From M3007 sp044226205 (GTDB lineage Bacteria > Bacteroidota > Bacteroidia > Chitinophagales > Saprospiraceae), in the NCBI GenBank assembly GCA_044226205.1, contig JBGAHL010000021.1, positions 28,866-92,865 on the forward strand: a DNA stretch of 64,000 nt, written 5' to 3'. Of this stretch, positions 44,012-52,079 are shown in pieces (the stretch's first letter is position 1; every line of letters begins with the position of its first letter). The notes under the pieces are model-generated. The model saw only the letters and a program-made list of their open reading frames with translations, did no database searches and had not been told where the DNA came from. A program made the translations under genes and the position numbers.

Positions 44012-44383
44012 TCAGGCGTTCGCCAGCCACACCACGACCAGCGCCGCGATGGCCGGCAGCGCCTGCACGAAAAACACTTTCCGGCCGGCGGTGATGCCGC
44101 CGTACGTGCCTGCCACGGCCACACAACCCAGGAAAAACAACGCCACCTTGCGCGCCCAGAGCGGATCGCCGATCAGCAGGCTCCAGACGAGGCCTGCGGC
44201 CAAAAAGCCGTTGTACAGCCCCTGATTGGCGGCCATCACCCTGGTGGGGCCGAACAATTCGTCGGGCATGGCGCCGCGAAAGGTTTTGCGCCCGAGCGTC
44301 TCCCAGGCAAACATTTCCATGTAAAGAATGTACAGGTGTTCGAAGGCGATCAGAGCGATCAGAACTTGAGCGAGGGTTTGCAT
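44012..44383 (-). CDS. DUF1304 membrane protein
   Basis: 123 residues, four hydrophobic helices. 'LIALIAFEHLYILYMEMFAW' and 'FGPTRVMAANQGLYNGFLAA' are the conserved signature of DUF1304 inner-membrane proteins. Function unknown. Convergent with DUF6157. Confidence 0.86.
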   Translation of the reverse strand: MQTLAQVLIALIAFEHLYILYMEMFAWETLGRKTFRGAMPDELFGPTRVMAANQGLYNGFLAAGLVWSLLIGDPLWARKVALFFLGCVAVAGTYGGITAGRKVFFVQALPAIAALVVVWLANA

Positions 44384-44524
44384 CTTGTCGATTTTGCTTG
44401 TAAATCAGACAATTATAGGGCTTTTGCCGATGTTGCCCCCCCGTCGGGACGATTTTTGTTCCGAAAAAGACGCAACATCGGTCAAAAAGCGAAACGGCCC
44501 CCTGCCTCGTCAGGAGACCCAGGT

Positions 44525-45880
44525 TCAGTGCGCCACCACCACCTTCCGCGCGCCCCAATCCTTGCCGTTGGCAGAAAACCACACCAGGTAAGCGCCGTCG
44601 TACAAGCTGCGCACGTCGAGGTAGCCGATGGTGCTTCCAGGCTCGATCGAGGTTTGTTGCAGGATTTTGCCGTTGAGGTCGCCGAGCCGTACCTCGATTT
44701 TTTCTTTGATCAGACCTTGCACCTGCACCGCCAGAAAATCGCCCGAAGGGTTGGGGAAAACTTGAAGATCGAAGGCATTGTCCTGCTCCGAAACCGCCGT
44801 CGCCGCCGGATTGTAGGTGGTGACGGGTTCGTTGACCGACTGCACTTTTGAAGCGCTTTTTACCCCGTAAAAAGTAGGCCCGACGACGTAAGGATAGGCC
44901 GAGTTCCAGTTTTCTTTCACCGTACAGAAGTAGGCGTAGGTGCCCTGCGGGTATTCGGGCGTCACGCAGAACCGGCCGTTGTGAATATCCAGATAATCGC
45001 TTTCGGCGTGCGACACGAACTCGTAATCTTCCCGGAAATAGCCCAGCGGAAAATTGGCGTTGACGGGCGGTCCGTCGGTCACGTCGTTGCCGTTGGCGTA
45101 GTGGGTCCGCACGTTGATGTTGCGCAGTTGAAACGAAGATTTCATCCGCACGATGCCGCCTGTGCCGTCGGGGTTTTTATAGCCGTAAGCGCCGTAAACC
45201 GGGTAGCCGTCGTAGGCAAAGCCGATCAGGGGCGAATGCTGGGTGCTGTCGAGCGTGTACAGGCCGTCGGCCAGGTACAGGTCGCAAACGCTGGAGATGA
45301 CGTTGAGGTCCAGGTTGAACGCCGAAGGGTTCTGGTGGTGGTGATAGTTGCCCATAGCCGGGTGGCCTTTGGCGCAATCGAAGCCCTGGCGCTCGGCCAC
45401 CACGGCGTCGCGGTTCCAGACGTTGTCGCCCATGCCGCCAAATGGCCCGCCTTTGAGCGTTTGCGTGGCGTTGTGCCACGAAACCCCGTCGCGGTAGTCG
45501 AACAGCGCCACGCCATTGATAAAAATTCCGATGTTGCCCAAATTGGTCGGGGTGGGGTTGCCGGTGTTGGGCACGGGGTTGAGCGGCATTTTAAAAAAGC
45601 CCGACTGAGCCTGCGCGATGGACGGGTTGCCATCCAGAAACGGCCCGGTGATGTAGGCCGGGATGCCCGTGGCTTTTACATACACCCAGTTGGCGGAGTA
45701 CTGGACCGACTGCACATTGGCCAATACGTTGTCCTGAATGGGGGTGGAATTGCCCTGTACGTAGTGCCGGCCTTTGAGGCCGTCGGTATTGATCAGCCAG
45801 GAGTTGATGACCGGGTTGGTTTGAGCCGGCAGCAAGGCCGCGCAGGCGAGGAAGGCGATGCCAAAAAGGAGTTTTTTCAT
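44525..45880 (-). CDS. YHYH-domain secreted protein with T9SS domain
   Basis: 451 residues from the ATG at 45880, signal peptide MKKLLFGIAFLACAALLPAQ. The YHYH-type domain runs about 60-350; its signature is 'HPAMGNYHHHQNPSAF' with 'SPLIGFAYDGYPVYGAYGYK' and 'YFREDYEFVSHAESDYLDIH'. The His cluster suggests metal binding. The C-terminus from 'LQVFPNPSGDFLAVQVQG' is a T9SS type A sorting domain. It is the last gene of the sigma factor-MbnP-MbnH unit, 69 bases after the di-haem enzyme. Function of YHYH proteins is unknown. Confidence 0.85.
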   Translation of the reverse strand: MKKLLFGIAFLACAALLPAQTNPVINSWLINTDGLKGRHYVQGNSTPIQDNVLANVQSVQYSANWVYVKATGIPAYITGPFLDGNPSIAQAQSGFFKMPLNPVPNTGNPTPTNLGNIGIFINGVALFDYRDGVSWHNATQTLKGGPFGGMGDNVWNRDAVVAERQGFDCAKGHPAMGNYHHHQNPSAFNLDLNVISSVCDLYLADGLYTLDSTQHSPLIGFAYDGYPVYGAYGYKNPDGTGGIVRMKSSFQLRNINVRTHYANGNDVTDGPPVNANFPLGYFREDYEFVSHAESDYLDIHNGRFCVTPEYPQGTYAYFCTVKENWNSAYPYVVGPTFYGVKSASKVQSVNEPVTTYNPAATAVSEQDNAFDLQVFPNPSGDFLAVQVQGLIKEKIEVRLGDLNGKILQQTSIEPGSTIGYLDVRSLYDGAYLVWFSANGKDWGARKVVVAH

Positions 45881-45949
45881 GCAATTAAGACAAGATGAAG
45901 GACAAATAAGCGCTTGGACGACAAACCGGGCCGCAACCTTCGCTGCCAT

Positions 45950-46963
45950 TCAATTTTTTGGAAAGGCAAAATTTTCATTGAACAAAAAAGCCCGGTCGCT
46001 CAGGGTGAGCAGGAAGGCGAGCAGGTCGGTCTTTTCATCGGCAGAAAGGGTGATTTTTTGATCGAGCGCGGTGGTTTGGGTGTAAAAATTGAGGACTTCG
46101 CGCAGTTTTTTAAAACGGCCGTCGTGCATGTAGGGGTAGGAAAATTCGATGTTGCGCAAGGTCGGGACCTTAAATTTCAGCGAATCGGCCGCAAGCCCCG
46201 TGACCCGCATCCGGCCATAGTCGCGGAGGCTGGTGTCGGGCGGCAGTCCGTTTTTTTCAAAGCCGAAATGGGTAAAAAAGGGTTCGGCGTGGCAATCGGC
46301 GCAAAATTGCCGGAACAGGCGGTAGCCGTTTTGTTCCTGCCTGGAAAAGCTGTCGCGCCCCTGCATCACGCGGTCGTAGCGCGAGTCGGCGCTCACCAGC
46401 GTAAGTTCGAACTGTGCCAGGGCTTTCAGGGTCCGCTCGCCCGTCACCCGCTCGTCGCCGAAAGCGGCTGTGAACAGGGCCCGGTAACGCGGGTTGTGCT
46501 GGAGTTTTTCCACCACGTGCGCGATGTTCTCGTCCATCTCGACGGGGTTGGAGACGGGCGCCAGGGCCTGCACATCGAGGTGGTTCACGGCGCCGTCCCA
46601 CATCAGCAGGCGGCTCCATGCCAGGTTCATGAGCGCCGGCGAGTTGCGGGTGCCGATGCGGTCGCCGATGCCGTGGCTCAGGGCGTGATCGACGTGCGTA
46701 AAAGCCGTGTACGACAGGTGACAACTGCTGCACGACACGGTGCTGTCACGCGATAAAACAGGGTCGTAAAACAACTGCCGGCCGAGCGCGACGCCTTCCC
46801 GGGTCAGCGGGTTGCGGGAAAAATCGTAAGCCGGCGCCGGCCAGTAGGCGGGGTATTGCAAGGCCAAAGGCTCTCCTGCCGGCGGCGCCGTTCGCAGGGC
46901 AGGGCCCAACAAGCCGACAAGCGCCAGCCCGAAAAAAAGCAGGGCAAAACGGCTATTCGGCAT
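45950..46963 (-). CDS. MbnH-like di-haem MauG-family enzyme
   Basis: 337 residues. Signal-like N-terminus (1-24), haem c motifs CSSCH (78-82) and CADCH (221-225), 'NSPALMNLAWSRLLMWDGAV' and 'NIEFSYPYMHDGRFKKLREV'. It overlaps the MbnP gene by 11 bases, so the pair is translationally linked. In methanobactin systems MbnH is a MauG relative that oxidises a Trp of MbnP to kynurenine; the same reaction is inferred here. Periplasmic or envelope-associated. A simple peroxidase role is the alternative. Confidence 0.85.
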   Translation of the reverse strand: MPNSRFALLFFGLALVGLLGPALRTAPPAGEPLALQYPAYWPAPAYDFSRNPLTREGVALGRQLFYDPVLSRDSTVSCSSCHLSYTAFTHVDHALSHGIGDRIGTRNSPALMNLAWSRLLMWDGAVNHLDVQALAPVSNPVEMDENIAHVVEKLQHNPRYRALFTAAFGDERVTGERTLKALAQFELTLVSADSRYDRVMQGRDSFSRQEQNGYRLFRQFCADCHAEPFFTHFGFEKNGLPPDTSLRDYGRMRVTGLAADSLKFKVPTLRNIEFSYPYMHDGRFKKLREVLNFYTQTTALDQKITLSADEKTDLLAFLLTLSDRAFLFNENFAFPKN

Positions 46964-47630
46964 ACCAGCGGAAGTTTTGGGCCAATGCGGCCGACAGTTT
47001 CGCGGCCTCGGCGGAGGGCGACATGATGTGGCTTTTGGCAGCCCAGTCGATCTGCCGGAAAAACGGTTCCAGATCGAGCTGCAAAACGCTTTGGCCGCCG
47101 GCGGGCAGGGCCAGCTGCACGGTTTGAACGCTCGGGTTGGGCGCCAGATAGCCGCCCAGATGAAACTGAAATTCGCGGTTGCGGGCGGTGCTGCGGGCGC
47201 AAAATCCTTCCAGTTTGACGTTGATGTAGCCGCTTTGCCAGGTCCAGTACATGCCGCGGGTCGGATCGAGCGCGCCGCCGCGAACGCCGCCGGAATTGGT
47301 CAGGCTGTCGACGCCCAGCTCGAAGCGCAGGCTGTCGAAACCGCCGCCGGCCGGCATGGCGAAGTGCAGGAGCATGGATTCGGGCTCTTCCAGATCGAGC
47401 AGGAAATAGTCGTCCGGCCCGGCAGGAAAAGTCCGACCGTTTTTGACAAAAACAAAATGCCCCAGGTACAACCGCAGGCTGTGCAGGGCCAGCGAGTCGC
47501 CGCCGCTGCGGAGCGGTGTGTCGATTTGCACGGTTTGTGCGCCGTACACCACCCTGACCGGCAGGTCAAACGACTGCTGGGCTGCCCCCGTGCAGGAAAG
47601 CAGCAGCAGGAGAAATGGGCCGGCTTTCAT
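46953..47630 (-). CDS. MbnP-like copper-binding envelope protein
   Basis: 225 residues with a signal peptide (MKAGPFLLLLLSCTGAAQ). 'RLYLGHFVFVKNG' and 'DDYFLLDLEEPESMLLHFAM', 'DSLRFELGVDSLTNSGGVRG', 'DPTRGMYWTWQSGYINVKLE' are the conserved MbnP family segments; the two Trp in the last are candidates for oxidation by the adjacent di-haem enzyme. Overlaps the CpxP-like gene by 4 bases and the MbnH-like gene by 11. Copper binding is family knowledge, not shown by the sequence itself. Confidence 0.86.
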   Translation of the reverse strand: MKAGPFLLLLLSCTGAAQQSFDLPVRVVYGAQTVQIDTPLRSGGDSLALHSLRLYLGHFVFVKNGRTFPAGPDDYFLLDLEEPESMLLHFAMPAGGGFDSLRFELGVDSLTNSGGVRGGALDPTRGMYWTWQSGYINVKLEGFCARSTARNREFQFHLGGYLAPNPSVQTVQLALPAGGQSVLQLDLEPFFRQIDWAAKSHIMSPSAEAAKLSAALAQNFRWYAE

Positions 47631-48094
47631 TGCTCGCGTTTGGGTTCATCCATGGGCGGCGGGGCGAAAAAGCGCGCCAGTTCGCCGCTGAGCTGGTCGA
47701 AGCTTGCGGCCTGCTCGGGTCGGCAGAGGCCTTTAATGGCTTGAAAATGTGCGTAATGCAGTTGTTCAATTCCAGCATGAACGGCGCCGATCCGCTGCAC
47801 CAGCGAGTCCCTGCCGGTCGTGTCGGCGGTCGCGAGGGTGTTGTACAGCGCCTGGCGGAGTTGTGCGAGTTCTTGGTCTTTTTCCTGTACGGTCTTGCGG
47901 TGTTCGGCGATCAGTTGTTCGTAGGAAGCCGTCTGGGTCGCGTCGAAGTGCAGGCGTTCGACGATCGTTTTTTTCAAGGCGAGGCCCGGTCGGGGCGGGT
48001 GCGGCCGGCCGAAGCGGAAAAAGGCGAGGGTAGCGAGATTGAGCGCCACCAGCGCCGCGATGGTGAGTCGAATAAAGTTAGTCCGGGTCAGCAT
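47627..48094 (-). CDS. Spy/CpxP-like periplasmic sensor
   Basis: 155 residues. One N-terminal membrane anchor or signal (RLTIAALVALNLATLAFFRF), then a long helical, charged and Gln-rich domain 'HFDATQTASYEQLIAEHRKT' and 'DSLVQRIGAVHAGIEQLHYA', as in Spy/CpxP/CnrX-type proteins that sense metals or misfolding. Located between the small membrane protein and MbnP with 4- and 17-base overlaps. Probable input module for the ECF sigma factor, comparable with CnrX in metal resistance. Confidence 0.76.
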   Translation of the reverse strand: MLTRTNFIRLTIAALVALNLATLAFFRFGRPHPPRPGLALKKTIVERLHFDATQTASYEQLIAEHRKTVQEKDQELAQLRQALYNTLATADTTGRDSLVQRIGAVHAGIEQLHYAHFQAIKGLCRPEQAASFDQLSGELARFFAPPPMDEPKREQ

Positions 48095-48356
48095 ACAACT
48101 GGTTCGAGGTGTTCATTTGCAAATAAGACATCAGGCTGCCGGCCGTTTCGGGCGAGCGGTTGTCGGCAGAGCGGAAGCTCAGGACGTTGAGCAGCAACAA
48201 CAGGCCGAATGCCAGCGCGCCGGCCCATTGCCAGCCGCGGGGCAGGCGTTCCGCGGCTTCCGCCCGCAGACGGGCTTCGATGCGGGTGAGCAAAAAAGGC
48301 GGCGCCTCGGTCGGGCGCACTTTTTTCAGGAGCGCTTGTACGGATTCTTTTGCCAT
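48078..48356 (-). CDS. Small single-pass membrane protein (putative anti-sigma factor)
   Basis: 92 residues: about 45 cytosolic residues ('ESVQALLKKVRPTEAPPFLL', 'RIEARLRAEAAERLP'), one helix (WAGALAFGLLLLLNVLSF) and a short outer tail. It directly follows the sigma factor gene by 27 bases and overlaps the CpxP-like gene by 17. Position and topology suggest a short anti-sigma factor, but no zinc motif of the ZAS type is visible, so this is inference from context. Confidence 0.62.
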   Translation of the reverse strand: MAKESVQALLKKVRPTEAPPFLLTRIEARLRAEAAERLPRGWQWAGALAFGLLLLLNVLSFRSADNRSPETAGSLMSYLQMNTSNQLYADPD

Positions 48357-48383
48357 GTGTCGGAAGATTGGACGACAAAACCG

Positions 48384-48914
48384 CTACGGACCTTCGGTCT
48401 CGCGGCGTTTTTTTTCAAGATTTTGTTTGGCGCGTTGCAGGAGCGATTCCACGGCTTTGACCGAGCAGTTCATCACTTCGGCAACTTCCGCGGGCGGCAG
48501 GTCGTCGAGGTAGCGGAGGATGAGCGCGGTCTTTTGATTGTCGGGGAGGTCGTGGATTTGGCGAAACAACTGTTCGAGCGCCTCGCGGTCTTCCAGCAAA
48601 ACGCCCGGGTGATCGAAATCGGGCGGCTCGGGCGCGGCATCGGGCTTGCCGGAAAGGGCCATTTTGACCCAGGCCAGGCGTTTTTGCCGTTTGCGGGCTT
48701 TCAGCACGTCGAGGCAATGGTTGACGGCGATGCGGTAAATCCAGGTTTTCAGGCTCGATTTTTCCTGGAAACTGCCCAACCGTGCGTGTATTTTTATAAA
48801 AATATCCTGTGCCGCCTCCTCTGCGTCCTGCCGGTTGGTCAGGTAGTGCAGGCAAAGGTTGAACACCAGATTGCGGTGTTGTTCGTAAGCCTGGAGAAAA
48901 TTCAAGGGCGGCAT
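48384..48914 (-). CDS. ECF RNA polymerase sigma factor
   Basis: 176 residues from the ATG at 48914 (the open frame extends to 49103 but without sigma-like sequence). Region 2: 'VFNLCLHYLTNRQDAEEAAQ', 'DIFIKIHARLGSFQEKSSLK' and 'TWIYRIAVNHCLDVLKARKR'. Region 4: 'LPDNQKTALILRYLDDLPPA', 'EVAEVMNCSVKAVESLLQRA'. It heads the operon with a small membrane protein, a CpxP-like sensor, MbnP, the MbnH-like enzyme and a YHYH protein, and most likely controls them. Confidence 0.9.
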   Translation of the reverse strand: MPPLNFLQAYEQHRNLVFNLCLHYLTNRQDAEEAAQDIFIKIHARLGSFQEKSSLKTWIYRIAVNHCLDVLKARKRQKRLAWVKMALSGKPDAAPEPPDFDHPGVLLEDREALEQLFRQIHDLPDNQKTALILRYLDDLPPAEVAEVMNCSVKAVESLLQRAKQNLEKKRRETEGP

Positions 48915-48964
48915 ACAGGCAAAGGAATGCAAAATCCGGGCTTTGATATCAGGCAACGGCTCGT

Positions 48965-49453
48965 TTATCGGGCGCTCGGGCGAGGCGCTCGATGCACCGC
49001 ACAATTGAAGCAGCCGGGTTTGGCATTGTGCACGTGGATGTAGGCGGTTTTTTCGTTGTCGAACAACTCGTGCAGGCGGGCGGCCAGATCGACGCCATCG
49101 CACACCACGGCCGACGTCATCATGCCCGCCTCATCGTAGGCGCGCACCGACAGCAGCCGATGCAGCAGGAACGGCGGTATTTCATTCACGCCAGTTGGTG
49201 CGGTCATGGCATTTTTTCGCACGAAAATCGGTCCCGAAGCATGGTACGGCGATTTCGTGTCGTGGTGGACGTAATGGATCAGCAACAATTCTTCCCCCGG
49301 CTCGGCATCGCTCAAACTGACCCGGCAGGGGTAGCCCGGCTTTTGATCGGCAACTACCCGGCGGGCGCCCAGTTGAGCCAATTCGTCGTCGGTTTGGTCA
49401 AAAAATGCGGAGAAGGCGCCGGCTGGCAGCGCGGTTATTTGAAAATCAGTCAT
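48965..49453 (-). CDS. DUF1203-family protein
   Basis: 162 residues from the ATG at 49453. 'CRVSLSDAEPGEELLLIHYV', 'SPYHASGPIFVRKNA' and 'AYIHVHNAKPGCFNCAVHRA' (with paired Cys) are typical DUF1203 segments. Small soluble protein; function unknown. Downstream of the Ada-like gene on the same strand, 23 bases apart. Confidence 0.78.
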   Translation of the reverse strand: MTDFQITALPAGAFSAFFDQTDDELAQLGARRVVADQKPGYPCRVSLSDAEPGEELLLIHYVHHDTKSPYHASGPIFVRKNAMTAPTGVNEIPPFLLHRLLSVRAYDEAGMMTSAVVCDGVDLAARLHELFDNEKTAYIHVHNAKPGCFNCAVHRAPRPSAR

Positions 49454-49476
49454 GGCAAAAGACGGTTTCAAGATGA

Positions 49477-50319
49477 TCAGGAAAAAGCCGATACGGCCAT
49501 TTCCCGGCCCAACAGGGCTTTTTTTCGGGTGCTGCCCCAGTGATACTGACCTATCAGCCCTTCTTTGCGGATCACCCGATGGCAGGGAATGAGGTAGGCA
49601 ACGGGATTGTGTCCGATAGCAGTCCCAACCGCCCGCGAGGCGCCCGGCTGGTCGATGTTTTGTGCGATGTGTTGATAAGTGCTGACGGCGCCAGCCGGAA
49701 TTTTCAGCAGCGCCTCCCAAACTTTAAGTTGAAAATTGGTGCCCTGCACCAGCAGATGCACTTTTTGAGGGCTTTTTTGTCCAAAAATTCGTTCGACAAC
49801 AGGGGCCGTTCCTGCCGGGTCGGCTCGGAGCCCCGCAGTTTGCCACCGGTCGAGGAAACGGTCGAATTCCGCTTGTTTGTTCGAGTCATCCACAAACGCC
49901 AGGGTGCAGATGCCGCGTTCCGTCAAACCGATCAGGCACTCGCCGAAAGGTGTCGGATGGAATCCGTATCGGATGTCGAGGCCCTGGCCGCCGGTTTTGA
50001 ACTCCCGGGGCGTCACGGCTTCGATACTGACAAACAGGTCGTACACCCTCGATTGTGCGGAATAACCGACGGCTTCGGCTGCTTCGTTCAGGTTGTTGAG
50101 GTCAAAAATCCGGCTTCGCAGATGGTCGATACTGAGATACTGCATGAATTTTTTGGGACTCACGCCCGCCCATTCCGTAAACATGCGCTGGAAGTGATGC
50201 GGAGAAAGATGCACCTGGCGGGCTACTTCTTCCAGCTCGGGTTGCTGCTGGAAGTGGGCGTCGAGATATTCAATAGCTCTGGCGACGCGTTGGTAATCGA
50301 TGTGCTCGTTTTCCGACAT
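49477..50319 (-). CDS. AraC-HTH/methylguanine-DNA methyltransferase fusion (Ada-like)
   Basis: 280 residues. An AraC-type HTH domain (about 10-105: 'PELEEVARQVHLSPHHFQRM', 'EAAEAVGYSAQSRVYDLFVS') is followed by an O6-alkylguanine-DNA alkyltransferase domain with 'FQLKVWEALLKIPAGAVSTY' and the active-site motif PCHRVI (245-250, Cys246). The N-terminal Zn/phosphotriester domain of Ada is absent. Repairs alkylated guanine and may regulate its own response. Likely cotranscribed with DUF1203. Confidence 0.92.
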   Translation of the reverse strand: MSENEHIDYQRVARAIEYLDAHFQQQPELEEVARQVHLSPHHFQRMFTEWAGVSPKKFMQYLSIDHLRSRIFDLNNLNEAAEAVGYSAQSRVYDLFVSIEAVTPREFKTGGQGLDIRYGFHPTPFGECLIGLTERGICTLAFVDDSNKQAEFDRFLDRWQTAGLRADPAGTAPVVERIFGQKSPQKVHLLVQGTNFQLKVWEALLKIPAGAVSTYQHIAQNIDQPGASRAVGTAIGHNPVAYLIPCHRVIRKEGLIGQYHWGSTRKKALLGREMAVSAFS

Positions 50320-50339
50320 GATCGTGTTGATTTTTCAGG

Positions 50340-50494
50340 CAAAATTGGGGGCTGAAGCGCTGCCGGCCAACCCGATTCTTGCGGAGTTCGGGGAAGGGAA
50401 TGAAGTCGGTATCGTCGGCCCCAAAACGATGCACTTCGACAAGCAGGAAGCCCATGCGTTCGCAGAACCACGGCATTGGGGTCAGGCCGATCAC
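50340..50494 (-). pseudogene. Possible remnant of a second acetyltransferase C-terminus
   Basis: A frame starting at a GTG (50494) that overlaps the GNAT stop codon (50491-50493) reads 'PMPWFCERMGFLLVEVHRFG' and 'DDTDFIPFPELRKNRVG', reminiscent of the last strand and tail of a GNAT protein. It then runs without interruption into the start region of the Ada-like gene. The segment could be a decayed duplicate or a small overlapping gene; support is weak. Confidence 0.22.
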
Positions 50495-51015
50495 GATCGG
50501 CTACCCGGGTTGAGCCAGGCCATGGGAATATCCGCCTCGGGCCGTCCGTCGGCGCCGATGATGCGGCCTTCCAGCCGTCCTTCGACTGCGAAGCCCAGGC
50601 TTTCATAGAGGGCGATGGCTTTCGTATTGGATTCGCGGGTGATGAGTTCGATACGACGGATCCCGGGGCGTTCGAGCAGCACGAGGTCGAGCAGGGTCTG
50701 GAACATTTTTCTGCCGATGCCCTGCCCCTGGTAGTCGGGCGCCACCACGATGGTCAGTTCGCTCAGCACGTGGGCGAAGGCGCGCGGTTCGGGCGGGTAG
50801 CAGTGCAATTCGCCGATCAAGGTGTTATTTTCGTCGCAACAGACAACCTGCATGCCTTTTTGTTGCGCCTTTTCGGTGAAGTTGCGAACGTATGCTTCCG
50901 TAATTTCTGATTCTTCGCGGGCAATGCCGCCGCCTTGCCGCGCGACGTTTCTGTACAGTTCGACCACGGCGGAAAAATCTTCCGGCTCCGCCTTCCGGAT
51001 GATGAAGTTTGCCAT
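50491..51015 (-). CDS. GNAT-family N-acetyltransferase
   Basis: 174 residues. Motif A 'ELTIVVAPDYQGQGIGRKMF' (acetyl-CoA binding, Q-x-x-G-x-G) and motif B 'IELITRESNTKAIALYESLG' with 'FAVEGRLEGRII' identify GNAT. Acyl acceptor unknown; sequence features resemble RimJ/PhnO-type small-molecule acetyltransferases only loosely. Divergent to the deacetylase gene with 32 bases between starts. Confidence 0.88.
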   Translation of the reverse strand: MANFIIRKAEPEDFSAVVELYRNVARQGGGIAREESEITEAYVRNFTEKAQQKGMQVVCCDENNTLIGELHCYPPEPRAFAHVLSELTIVVAPDYQGQGIGRKMFQTLLDLVLLERPGIRRIELITRESNTKAIALYESLGFAVEGRLEGRIIGADGRPEADIPMAWLNPGSRS

Positions 51016-51047
51016 GGCGGTAAAGGTCTGTTGAAAAAATTTGGTTT

Positions 51048-51977
51048 ATGAAAAATCTCGTCCCGCTGTTCCTGCTTCTCTCCTCGTGCCTTGCCGCGCA
51101 AAAACAGGTGTGTATTACCATCGACGACCTGCCCTCCGTGCCTTACCGCCATGCAGGCGCAGCTTTTGAGGCAAAACTGACCAGCGACCTGCTGGGTCAT
51201 CTGGTGCAGGAGGGCATTCCCGCCACGGGTTTTGTCAATGAGGGAAAATTATACCCCGACGACGGAGAAAGGCTGGATTCGGCGAGGTACCTGTTGCTGC
51301 GCCGCTGGCTCGAAGCCGGTATGGACCTGGGTAACCACACCTACGGACACATCGACTACAACCGTTCTTCCACCGAACGTTATTTTGCCCAGATTACGAC
51401 GGGCGAGCGCCTGACACGGCCGCTTGCCGCCGAATTCGGCAGATCGCTTCGCTATTTCAGGCATCCCTACCTGCACACGGGCCAACGCGAAAGCAAGGCC
51501 GATTCTTTGCGGGTTTTTCTTCGCGAGCACAACTACCTCGAAGCCCCGGTCACCATCGACAACGAGGAATACCTGTACGCATTCGCTTACGACAGCGCCA
51601 TGGCCGCCCGCGATACCGCCCTGATGCGCACCATCGGGCAATCCTACATCGTGTACATGGAAGCTTCGCTGCATTACTACGAAGGACAGTCGGAGCAGTT
51701 GTTCGGCCGCAACATCCGCCAGATCCTGCTGTTGCACGCCAACGCGCTCAATGCCGAATACCTCGACGAACTGGCGACCATGTACCGCCGCAACGGTTAC
51801 ACGTTCATCCGTCTCGACGAAGCGCTGAAAGACGAGGCCTACCAGTCGGAGGTCACGGTGTACGGGACCTGGGGAATTTCCTGGTTGCACCGCTGGGCCC
51901 TGTCGCGCGGCTACAAAGGCGATTTTTTTGACGGAGAACCCGAAGCGCCGCAATTCATCCGCGATTTGACGCGCTGA
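51048..51977 (+). CDS. Secreted polysaccharide deacetylase
   Basis: 309 residues with a short signal peptide (MKNLVPLFLLLSSCLAAQ). NodB-homology motifs: 'KQVCITIDDLPSVP' (Asp-Asp), 'MDLGNHTYGHIDYN' (His-x-x-x-His metal site) and 'SLRYFRHPYLHTGQ'. Predicted to remove acetyl groups from a polysaccharide in the envelope or outside the cell. A DUF4249 gene follows on the same strand after 102 bases. Confidence 0.88.
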   Translation: MKNLVPLFLLLSSCLAAQKQVCITIDDLPSVPYRHAGAAFEAKLTSDLLGHLVQEGIPATGFVNEGKLYPDDGERLDSARYLLLRRWLEAGMDLGNHTYGHIDYNRSSTERYFAQITTGERLTRPLAAEFGRSLRYFRHPYLHTGQRESKADSLRVFLREHNYLEAPVTIDNEEYLYAFAYDSAMAARDTALMRTIGQSYIVYMEASLHYYEGQSEQLFGRNIRQILLLHANALNAEYLDELATMYRRNGYTFIRLDEALKDEAYQSEVTVYGTWGISWLHRWALSRGYKGDFFDGEPEAPQFIRDLTR

Positions 51978-52079
51978 GCGCCCGTTGATTGAACAAAGGC
52001 AACGGTTCATTGATAAAATTTTCATGCGGCGCCCGGCCGGCGAATCTTTGTCTGCATCAACCAATTTGCCGGAACGCGT

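Noticed and set aside
49477..50319. Ada-like protein considered as full Ada with phosphotriester repair
   Set aside because: The N-terminal Zn/Cys domain is missing; only the AraC HTH and alkyltransferase domains are present.
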